Origin: BOKV01 sp049289295
GTDB taxonomy: Bacteria > Pseudomonadota > Alphaproteobacteria > Rhizobiales > Rhizobiaceae
Length of the DNA: 64,000 nucleotides
Reading direction: 5' to 3'
NCBI GenBank assembly: GCA_049289295.1
Contig: JBATLL010000057.1
Location: 1-64,000 of the forward strand
Shown here in pieces: positions 46,919-54,386 of the stretch; the first letter of the stretch is position 1, and each line of letters starts with the position of its first letter. Below the pieces are notes generated by a model. The model searched no databases and was not told the DNA's origin. It saw nothing but the letters and a program-made list of their open reading frames with translations. Both the position numbers and the translations under genes were made by a program.

Positions 46919-49555
46919 ATGACGGAAAAGAACAGGACCGGGAAGGCAATCGAGCCGGTAATCAACCGTCCTGGCAAGCAGAACAATGTCGCGAGGCTTC
47001 TGGCGGTTGGCATCACGCTGGCGCTGATTGCCGTCGTTATCTACATCTGGGGCAAGGATCAGTTCGGCGAACCGGCGATCCTGTGGGTTCTGGGCGCTTT
47101 TGCGGGAATTGGCGTCTTCTTCCTCTTTTCACTGGTGCTCGGCTTCATTCAGCTTGGCGGGAATCGCGGGTCGGAGGATTTCGCGCGCATGCTTGTCGAT
47201 GGCATGGACAGCGGCGTGCTGGTTACCGATACCGATGGGCGGATTGTCTACGCCAACCGCGCTTATGCCGACATGATCGGGGCGAAGGATGAATCGGGCG
47301 TTGTCGGCATCGAGGCGCTCTTCTCCCAGCGCATGGAAGCATCCGAGACCGTTTATCGCGTGGCGAATGCAGTGCGGGCTGGTAACGCCAGTTCGGAGGA
47401 ATTTCGTGCCGCTCGCGGTCTGCGGGCTGACGATGATTCACCCAGGTGGTACCGGCTTCGAGCGCGCCCGATGCGCATCGACGGCCATGCCAAGCCCTTT
47501 TCCGTTTGGCAGGTCTCGGACGTTACGTCAGACCGTCGGCGGCAGGAAACCGCGTTTCTCGAACTGCAGAACGCAATCCACTATCTCGACCATGCGCCAG
47601 CGGGCTTCTTTTCCAGCGAGAATGACGGGTCGCTTGTCTATCTCAATGCGACACTCGCCGACTGGCTCGGCATAGACCTGGCGCGTTTCGAGCCGGGTGC
47701 ACTCAATCTGTCTGACATCATTCTCGGCGATGGAATGGCAATGCTTCGCGCCGCACGGTCTGAAGGGCGCGACACGAAGACTGCCGTGATCGATCTCGAC
47801 CTTGCCAAGAGTGACGGTACAAGCCTGCCTGTCCGCCTGTATCACCGCATGCCCGCGCTCAGCGACGGTGCGCCGGGTGCAACGCGCACGCTTGTCATCA
47901 ACCGGATATCAGGCGAGGGCGGCGATGCGGCGCTGCGCGACGTAGAAGTACGCTTCACACGTTTCTTCAACAATACGCCATTCGCAGTTGCCTCGCTTGG
48001 CGAGGATGGGCGCTTCATCCGGCCCAATGCGCCTTTCCAGCGCATGTTTGCCAATCTGATCGAGAGCCGGCGCGGCATCTCCAACCTCAATTTCTCCGAT
48101 ATGGCGAGCGAACAGGAACGCCCTGCGCTTGAAGCTGCATGGAAGGCTGCGAGTGACGGCCAGGCGAACATCAAGCCGGTCGACATTACGATACCGGGCG
48201 AGAAGGGCCGGTTTGCGCGCTATTTCCTGTCGCCAGCGCGCATGAACGAAAATGCCCATGACGCAGAAGGTGGCGGCACTGACGACCAGGAAACCGTGAT
48301 CCTGCATGTCATGGAAACAACCGAGCAGCGCGCGCTGGAAGAACAGTTCGCACAAGGCCAGAAAATGCAGGCAGTCGGCCAGCTTGCCGGTGGCGTTGCA
48401 CATGACTTCAACAATGTGCTGACAGCGATCATCGGCTTTTCAGACCTCCTGCTTGCCAATCACAGGCCATCCGATCCGTCCTTCCAGGACATCATGAACA
48501 TCAAGCAGAATGCGAACCGGGCTGCCAGTCTCGTGCGCCAGCTGCTCGCCTTCTCGCGTCGCCAGACGCTGAGGCCACAGGTCCTGCAAATGGGCGATGT
48601 CCTTTCTGACCTGCGCATGCTGCTTGACCGGCTGCTGGGTGAAAAAGTGTCGCTCAATGTCGTGCATGGGCGCGATGTATGGCCGATCAAGGCAGACGTG
48701 TCGCAGTTCGAGCAGGTGATCGTCAATCTTGCGGTCAATGCGCGTGATGCGATGCCGGAAGGTGGCGACCTCGTCATCCGGACATCAAATGTCGATGCCG
48801 AGCAGGCTGCCAGCTATGCCATCAAGGAAATGCCAGCCGCCGACTATGTCCTCATCGAGGTGCAGGACAATGGGACCGGGATGAGCGAAGAAGTGATGGA
48901 AAAGATATTCGAGCCGTTCTTTTCCACCAAGGAGGTCGGCAAGGGCACGGGCCTGGGCCTGTCCACCGTCTACGGCATCATCAAGCAGACCGGCGGCTTC
49001 ATCTATGCCGACAGCCAAATCGGCAAGGGAACGACATTCAGGGTGTTCCTGCCACGCCATATCCTGACCGAAACGGATGAGCCGCTGGAAGCGGAGAACC
49101 TGACCACGCGACAAGCCAGGGGCGGCGATGACGAGGCAGGTGGTGAACCAAAGAAGAAAGAGCGCGCCCGCGACCTCACGGGTTCGGCTACCCTGCTTCT
49201 CGTGGAAGACGAGGATGCCGTGCGCGCCTTTGCTTCGCGCGCGCTCATTTCGCGTGGCTACGAGGTACATGAGGCGTCGAGCGGTGTGGAAGCGCTGGAA
49301 ATCATGGAAGAGGTGGGCGACAGGATCGATGCGGTCGTATCGGATGTCGTCATGCCGGAAATGGATGGGCCGACGCTGTTCCGCGAATTGAAGAAGCGCT
49401 GGCCGACCATGCGCTTCATCTTCATGTCGGGATATGCCGAGGAAGCGTTTGCCAAGAACTTGCCTGACAATCAGGACCAGAAGTTCGGATTCCTGCCCAA
49501 GCCGTTCACGCTCAAGCAGCTTGCCACGGCTGTGAAGGAAATCCTCGAGGAATGA
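46919..49555 (+). CDS. cckA: Cell cycle hybrid histidine kinase CckA
   Basis: This 878-residue hybrid kinase/phosphatase feeds phosphate through ChpT to CtrA. Residues 24-44 and 53-76 are transmembrane helices. Three PAS-like domains follow (about 85-205, 215-325 and 345-475). The dimerisation domain has GQLAGGVAHDFNNVLTAIIGFSDLL with His495; the ATPase domain has NLAVNARDAMP, DNGTGMS and GTGLGLSTVYGI. The receiver domain (about 755-878) has Asp809 in VVSDVVMPEMDG. The Gly-rich HDFNN H-box is typical for CckA. The ATG at 46919 follows GAGGGCGGG. A CtrA box is upstream. Confidence 0.95.
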   Translation: MTEKNRTGKAIEPVINRPGKQNNVARLLAVGITLALIAVVIYIWGKDQFGEPAILWVLGAFAGIGVFFLFSLVLGFIQLGGNRGSEDFARMLVDGMDSGVLVTDTDGRIVYANRAYADMIGAKDESGVVGIEALFSQRMEASETVYRVANAVRAGNASSEEFRAARGLRADDDSPRWYRLRARPMRIDGHAKPFSVWQVSDVTSDRRRQETAFLELQNAIHYLDHAPAGFFSSENDGSLVYLNATLADWLGIDLARFEPGALNLSDIILGDGMAMLRAARSEGRDTKTAVIDLDLAKSDGTSLPVRLYHRMPALSDGAPGATRTLVINRISGEGGDAALRDVEVRFTRFFNNTPFAVASLGEDGRFIRPNAPFQRMFANLIESRRGISNLNFSDMASEQERPALEAAWKAASDGQANIKPVDITIPGEKGRFARYFLSPARMNENAHDAEGGGTDDQETVILHVMETTEQRALEEQFAQGQKMQAVGQLAGGVAHDFNNVLTAIIGFSDLLLANHRPSDPSFQDIMNIKQNANRAASLVRQLLAFSRRQTLRPQVLQMGDVLSDLRMLLDRLLGEKVSLNVVHGRDVWPIKADVSQFEQVIVNLAVNARDAMPEGGDLVIRTSNVDAEQAASYAIKEMPAADYVLIEVQDNGTGMSEEVMEKIFEPFFSTKEVGKGTGLGLSTVYGIIKQTGGFIYADSQIGKGTTFRVFLPRHILTETDEPLEAENLTTRQARGGDDEAGGEPKKKERARDLTGSATLLLVEDEDAVRAFASRALISRGYEVHEASSGVEALEIMEEVGDRIDAVVSDVVMPEMDGPTLFRELKKRWPTMRFIFMSGYAEEAFAKNLPDNQDQKFGFLPKPFTLKQLATAVKEILEE

Positions 49556-49595
49556 ACTCAGACCCTTAGATATTATAGTTTTTTTTGCCCTCTCC

Positions 49596-51119
49596 TTGTT
49601 CGCCATGTCAGTTGAAGCTGTGGGCCAAGCGAGGGTTGCTCTGGTAATCGGGAATTCAGATTATCAGCACTTCACGGTTTTACCGAATCCGAAGAACGAT
49701 GCTGAGGGAGTTGCATCAGTACTACGGAGCCTTGGTTTTGAAGTCGTTCTTGCAGAAAACTCGGATCTGCAGTCCTTTCATAACCACTTGAGAAAATTTG
49801 AATACCTTAGTTCGAATGCTGATGTATCCTTGCTTTTCTACGCTGGTCACGCGCTGCAGGTAAATGGTGAGAACTACCTGGTTCCCGTGGATGTCAAATT
49901 ACAATCTGAAATTCAACTCAGGATCAACACAGTCAAGCTTCAGGATGTTTTGGAATCGATGAAAGATGCGCGCATCAATCTGATTTTCCTGGATGCGTGC
50001 CGAGACGACCCACTAGGCGGCTCCGTACCGGGGGCGGCACGAACACGATCAGGCTCACTCTCCCGAGGCCTCGCTGTTTTCAAGACCCAGAGTGAAGGAA
50101 GTTTCATTGCCTTTGCGACCGAACCAGGAAATGTCGCCCTGGACGGAGAAGGTCGCCACAGCCCCTTTTCAGCGGCGCTGATACGCAATCTCGATACTCC
50201 AGGGCAGACGATCAATGAATTGATGCAAGTAGTTACAAAGGAGGTGCGCCGTGTGACCTCCAACCAACAAACGCCTTGGAGCCATACATCTTTGACGGAT
50301 CAATTCTGGTTCAATGATAAGAGCAATTCGAATGATTTGTCGTCGGGTCTGGAACAGCCCAGGGTCGATTCTGGGCAGGGTGCGGCGACCAATCCACAAA
50401 ACTTGGAATTGGGAGACTGGATGGCGGCATTGCGTGAGAACACAATCGATGGATACGAACGATTTGTCATTTTGCAGCCAGGTAGTCGTTACAAGGAAGA
50501 GGCTATCGAAAGGGCAGTCAAGCTGAGGAAGGAGGCCCAGCAAAGGCATCTGGCCGCCGAACCGGTACCTGAGTGGTGGTTGGCCGAGTATGAGAGTGTG
50601 GACTTTTTCGGTGGGGACCTTGGTCCGGCAATACCGACGGGTAGCTTTCGACAATGTGCCCAGATTTGCGCGGATAATCTGCAATGCAATTTCTTTACCT
50701 ACTCCGAGAACCGGTGCTTCCTGAAAGAGGACTTCGATTTCGTTGCGTTGAGCCGGAGGTCGTCGGCGGGGTTTTTCTTTCGCGATGTTGAAGACCGTGG
50801 CGCACCAGCTCGCAAACCGGTATTTGATCGTCCATGGAAATGGACTGAAAATCTGGGCATTGACACGTCAATCATAAGAACAACTACCCGTGACATCGCC
50901 TCCTGTGTAAAATGGTGCGAAGACCATTCTATATGCAATTTTGTGACCTATCGCTCCAAGGGAACGAGCAATTGCAGGGCAGGCACCAGCATCCTGGCTT
51001 CCTTGCGCAAGGTTGTTGGAGAGCGGGGCTCCCATTCTTTTGAGCCAATTGAAATGGAAGTCGAACCGTCAAGAATTACAAAAATGGGTTTAGACAGGCC
51101 TTTCATCGCTTCGCGGTAG
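49596..51119 (+). CDS. Caspase-like (peptidase C14) protein with two PAN/Apple-type domains
   Basis: This protein is about 507 residues from the TTG at 49596. The caspase fold covers about 12-240 with the catalytic dyad His85 (LLFYAGHALQ) and Cys135 (LIFLDACRDDP). Two cysteine-rich PAN/Apple-like domains follow, with Cys354-358-364-374 and Cys437-441-447-460. Upstream in-frame codons 49569-49595 encode a hydrophobic stretch (DIIVFFALS) that completes a signal peptide ending VGQA, but no ATG, GTG or TTG precedes it. The true start may be ATT at 49572, or the 5' end is broken. The base composition is visibly more A/T-rich than its neighbours, suggesting transfer. Confidence 0.8.
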   Translation: MFAMSVEAVGQARVALVIGNSDYQHFTVLPNPKNDAEGVASVLRSLGFEVVLAENSDLQSFHNHLRKFEYLSSNADVSLLFYAGHALQVNGENYLVPVDVKLQSEIQLRINTVKLQDVLESMKDARINLIFLDACRDDPLGGSVPGAARTRSGSLSRGLAVFKTQSEGSFIAFATEPGNVALDGEGRHSPFSAALIRNLDTPGQTINELMQVVTKEVRRVTSNQQTPWSHTSLTDQFWFNDKSNSNDLSSGLEQPRVDSGQGAATNPQNLELGDWMAALRENTIDGYERFVILQPGSRYKEEAIERAVKLRKEAQQRHLAAEPVPEWWLAEYESVDFFGGDLGPAIPTGSFRQCAQICADNLQCNFFTYSENRCFLKEDFDFVALSRRSSAGFFFRDVEDRGAPARKPVFDRPWKWTENLGIDTSIIRTTTRDIASCVKWCEDHSICNFVTYRSKGTSNCRAGTSILASLRKVVGERGSHSFEPIEMEVEPSRITKMGLDRPFIASR

Positions 51120-51136
51120 CCGAACTGAAGCCATGT

Positions 51137-51152
51137 TTAGATAACTGTTAAC
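51137..51152 (+). promoter_or_regulatory. Near-consensus CtrA box (TTAG-N7-TTAAC)
   Basis: TTAG-ATAACTG-TTAAC differs from the CtrA consensus by one base in the less conserved half. It lies between the caspase gene and the 72-residue secreted-protein gene, 40 bp before the latter's ATG, a position that fits a promoter element. Confidence 0.4.
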
Positions 51153-51191
51153 CATGGTGCTTTTACCATCCTTTGAAAGGATGGATAGCGC

Positions 51192-51410
51192 ATGGTGTAC
51201 AGAGCAGTTTCTTTAGTTTGTGCGATAATGTTTTCTTGGCAGGCCAAGGCGACGCCCTTGGCCAATGATGCACATGCAAGTGCAGTATTCACTCTTTCGG
51301 AACACACGGAAAGCGGAGAATCGAGAAACTTGTATGGAAGCATTTGGCACGTGCGCCCGGGTGAAAAACTTCCTCCTCGTGATAAAAGGCTGATTGTTCC
51401 AGAGCTGTGA
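51192..51410 (+). CDS. Small secreted hypothetical protein
   Basis: This 72-residue protein has a signal peptide (MVYRAVSLVCAIMFSWQAKA) and a mature part of about 52 polar residues with no cysteine (SGESRNLYGSIWHVRPGEKLPP). AAGGA at 51176-51180 is a possible ribosome binding site. It lies 72 bp after the caspase gene and shares its A/T-rich composition, so both may have arrived together. No family was recognised. Confidence 0.55.
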   Translation: MVYRAVSLVCAIMFSWQAKATPLANDAHASAVFTLSEHTESGESRNLYGSIWHVRPGEKLPPRDKRLIVPEL

Positions 51411-51520
51411 TGGTTGTTTTGGTAACTGCTTCAATCCCCGGCCTGCCAGGGTGAGGCTTGCCATCCACTGCGCTTGGGCCTACCTGTTCTCCATGATGAA
51501 ATTCATTGCGAGTCTTGCTG

Positions 51521-52621
51521 ATGGCTGATTGGGGCCGCGATTCATCGCGTGTTTCCGCGCCCGCGGGCTCCCGGTCGCCCGCGGCAGTCATTCTTGTGGC
51601 GCTGGTCATTTTGCTGGCTGGCGGCTTTTTTGCCTGGCGCTACTCGACAGGCGCGCTCACCGGCAATGGCGAAATTGCAGTGCTGCAACAGCGCATTGGC
51701 GAACTGGAGACGCAGCTTGCTGCTGCCCGCCAGGAGGCAGGTTCCAGCAACCAGAACGCATCGGCCAATGTGGAGGTGCTCGAACGTGCCGTGCTTGAGC
51801 GTGACGAGCGCATCGAGCTGCTGCGAAATCAGCTTGAGGAAGCGGGCAAGGTGGACGTCACCACGCTGGAGCGTGAGCTGGCTTCGCGAGACAAGGCGCT
51901 GACAGATGCGGACGAACGTTTCCGCTCCATGCAGGGCAGGCTGCAGATCGCCGAGGAACTGACCTCCACGCTGCAATCCGAACTCGATGCCCTGAAAAAG
52001 TCCAATGCAGCCGATCTGCAGCGCGCGGTCAGTGAACGCGACAGGCTGCTTGAAGACATGAATGGCGAGATCGAACGCCTTTCCGCCGCCGAGCGTGAAC
52101 TGCGCTCGCTCAAGGCATCGATTGCATCGAAGGACAATTCAGGCAGCGAAGCCGCCACTGCGCGCCTCGCAGAACTTGAAACAGGCCTGGAGGCAGCTCG
52201 CGCCGAGATTGCCCGGCGCGACAGGCAGATCAGCGACATGGAAGCCGCGGCCGCCAGTCTGGCCAGCCGGATGGAAAGTGAAGTGGGTGCTGCGCAGAAG
52301 GAGGCAGATTCCCTTCGCGAACAGATCGCAGCGCTTGAGGCGCAGGCAAGGGAAAGTGCTGCCGCCAGGGATGATGGTGCCACGGCCAGCAAGACACAGT
52401 CGTCAGCAGGAGGGCAGGGCAAGCCGCGCGATCCGCTAAGGGTGGCAAGCGCCATTACCAATGCCAAGGGCCTGTCCGGGCTGACAAACGCCCAGCGCGA
52501 TCAGATCGCCACGGGCCTCATATTGGGTGAATGCGTATCGTCCGTCCTCTCTCAGGTGTTCGGCAGGGCACCTGCCGTGGCCGTGCGAGACCTCATCCTG
52601 TCCCTGGAATCAGATTGTTGA
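51521..52621 (+). CDS. Membrane-anchored coiled-coil protein of unknown function
   Basis: This protein is about 366 residues. A short cytoplasmic N-terminus is followed by one transmembrane helix (PAAVILVALVILLAGGFFAWRY, about 20-42). A long heptad-patterned coiled coil follows (about 55-290; EIAVLQQRIGELETQLAAARQE and similar), and then a conserved-looking globular C-terminus: VASAITNAKGLSGLTNAQRDQIATGLILGECVSSVLSQVFGRAPAVAVRDLILSLESDC. Topology suggests a periplasmic rod. It sits 11 bp before the TAXI gene, so the pair is an operon. Confidence 0.75.
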   Translation: MADWGRDSSRVSAPAGSRSPAAVILVALVILLAGGFFAWRYSTGALTGNGEIAVLQQRIGELETQLAAARQEAGSSNQNASANVEVLERAVLERDERIELLRNQLEEAGKVDVTTLERELASRDKALTDADERFRSMQGRLQIAEELTSTLQSELDALKKSNAADLQRAVSERDRLLEDMNGEIERLSAAERELRSLKASIASKDNSGSEAATARLAELETGLEAARAEIARRDRQISDMEAAAASLASRMESEVGAAQKEADSLREQIAALEAQARESAAARDDGATASKTQSSAGGQGKPRDPLRVASAITNAKGLSGLTNAQRDQIATGLILGECVSSVLSQVFGRAPAVAVRDLILSLESDC

Positions 52622-52632
52622 AGGAGGGTGCC

Positions 52633-53667
52633 ATGCGCATGAAACTATTGGCCGCGATAGGCATGTTGATGGTGCTGGGCTCCGCGCCGCTCGCCGGTGC
52701 TGCCGAATTCGAGAAGAACATCATGACCGGTGGACCGAAAGGGACCTACATCCAGATTGGCCGTGACATGGCCAGGATAGGCAGCGCCTGCGGACAGACG
52801 CTCAATGTGCTCGAAAGCGCTGGCAGCCTCGAAAACTTCATTGGCGTTCGCAATCGCAAGAACACCCAATTCGGCATCGTCCAGTCCGATGTCCTTGAGT
52901 ATCTCAAGACATATGAAGCCAATGACGCGGAAATCCAGAAGGCGGTGCAGGGCGTGCGCATCATGTTCCCGCTCTACAATGAGGAAATCCATCTGCTGGC
53001 CCGCAAGGATATCGCCTCCATCAGGGATCTTGAGGGAAAGAAGATCGGTGTCGGCGTCCAGGACAGCGGCACATTCCTGACAGCCTCGCTGGTGCTCGAC
53101 ATTACCCGCGTCAAGGCCGACAGGCAGAAGGAAGCAACGGGCGATTCGCTCAATCGCCTGCTGGCAGGCGAGATTGACGCGCTATTCTATGTCGCTGGCT
53201 ATCCCACGGCGCTCTTTGCCGATGAGCGTATTGATGCGGCTCGCTTCCACCTGCTGCCGCTTGACGAAGCGGCGCTGAAGGCTACCTATGTGCCCGCCAC
53301 CATTCCTGGCTCCACCTATCCGTTCCAGAGTGAGCCGGTCAGCGTCGTTGCCGTCAAGGCAGTGCTGATGACCTACGACTATGATCTGAAGCGCAACGCC
53401 TATCATCGCGAAAGCTGCAAGGCGGTCTCGGATTTCTCGAGCATGATTCTCACCAATCTCGAGAATCTCAAGAGCGAGGGGCACCCGAAATGGAAAGCGG
53501 TTGACCTGACCGACCTTCCACCCGGCTGGCAGGTCGGCGTCTGTGTCAAGGCAGGCATGGCGCTCGACTACAAGGTGGACTGCGCTTCGGCGCCCGCACC
53601 GGAGATCAAATCGGGCGATGATGAATATCTGAACCTGCTCAAGCAGCGGCTGAACACGAAGCAGTAG
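52633..53667 (+). CDS. TAXI family TRAP-type solute-binding protein
   Basis: This 344-residue periplasmic protein has a signal peptide (MRMKLLAAIGMLMVLGSAPLAGA). The TAXI fold is indicated by FEKNIMTGGPKGTYIQIGRDMARIG, NTQFGIVQSDVLEYLK and DLEGKKIGVGVQDSGTFLTA. TAXI proteins bind glutamate, 2-oxoglutarate or other solutes for a fused TRAP permease, but no permease gene is adjacent. AAGGAGGG at 52621-52628 sets the ATG. It is linked to the upstream coiled-coil gene. Confidence 0.88.
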   Translation: MRMKLLAAIGMLMVLGSAPLAGAAEFEKNIMTGGPKGTYIQIGRDMARIGSACGQTLNVLESAGSLENFIGVRNRKNTQFGIVQSDVLEYLKTYEANDAEIQKAVQGVRIMFPLYNEEIHLLARKDIASIRDLEGKKIGVGVQDSGTFLTASLVLDITRVKADRQKEATGDSLNRLLAGEIDALFYVAGYPTALFADERIDAARFHLLPLDEAALKATYVPATIPGSTYPFQSEPVSVVAVKAVLMTYDYDLKRNAYHRESCKAVSDFSSMILTNLENLKSEGHPKWKAVDLTDLPPGWQVGVCVKAGMALDYKVDCASAPAPEIKSGDDEYLNLLKQRLNTKQ

Positions 53668-53769
53668 CTTTGGTTTCCCGAAAAATTTCCTTGCATATTT
53701 TTCTGAAAATGAAAAAAGTCAGGGAAATTTCATTTTGATCTTCGCGGAGCGCGAAGGCGGGAGCTGTTG
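53668..53769 (+). promoter_or_regulatory. A/T-rich regulatory region of the XRE-cupin operon
   Basis: The region contains GAAAAATTTC (53680-53689) and GAAATTTC (53724-53731), two related palindromes 44 bp apart, and a perfect dyad TTCGCG-GAG-CGCGAA (53741-53755) directly before the GGGAG ribosome binding site. These are plausible operators for the regulator encoded downstream. The assignment is by symmetry only. Confidence 0.4.
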
Positions 53770-54366
53770 GTGGAAAACCAGTCCGTGACAATGGACGAGG
53801 ACGAGGGTGACGGCGCTGTCCTGGGTGCTGGCGCCGACATTCGTGCCCTGCGCAAGAGCCGTTCCATGAGCCTGTCCACACTGGCTGGCGAGATTGGGCG
53901 CTCGATTGGCTGGCTTTCCCAGGTCGAGCGTGGCCAGACAGAACCGTCGATCACTGACCTGCGCGCCATAGCCAAACTCTTCGCCATTCCCCTGTCGCTG
54001 TTTTTCCGCAATGAAGCAGCCCCCGGCAACGAGCGTGGGCGCATCGTCAGGAAGGCGCAGCGCGTGACGCTCGGCTCGAACGAGGATGGCCTGCGCGAGG
54101 AACTCCTTTCCCCTGATCTCAGCGGCGATTTCGAGATGATCCGTTCGGTCTTCCTGCCGGGCTACGAGCGCAATGAATGGTCGCAGCGCGCCGCGCAGGA
54201 TGCCGGATATCTCGTCAGTGGTACGCTTGATCTGTGGATCGGCGATCATCACTACCGCCTGGAAGCTGGCGACAGTTTCCAGTTTCAGAACCAGCCCTAC
54301 CGGTGGCGGAATTCCGGCACTGAACCTGCAGTGGTTATCTGGGTGATTTCACCGCCGGTATATTGA
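53770..54366 (+). CDS. XRE family regulator with C-terminal cupin domain
   Basis: This protein is about 198 residues. The HTH (about 22-77) reads GADIRALRKSRSMSLSTLAGEIGRSIGWLSQVERGQTEPS. The cupin (about 118-198) includes YLVSGTLDLWIGDHHYRLEAGDSFQFQNQPYRWRN. This layout is that of PuuR-like small-molecule-responsive repressors. It stands 20 bp before the dimethylglycine-dehydrogenase-like gene and likely controls it, with the cupin binding the pathway substrate. GTG at 53770 follows GGGAG; TTG at 53767 and ATG at 53791 are alternatives. Confidence 0.88.
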   Translation: MENQSVTMDEDEGDGAVLGAGADIRALRKSRSMSLSTLAGEIGRSIGWLSQVERGQTEPSITDLRAIAKLFAIPLSLFFRNEAAPGNERGRIVRKAQRVTLGSNEDGLREELLSPDLSGDFEMIRSVFLPGYERNEWSQRAAQDAGYLVSGTLDLWIGDHHYRLEAGDSFQFQNQPYRWRNSGTEPAVVIWVISPPVY

Positions 54367-54386
54367 AATGAATGGAGCGAGGAACG

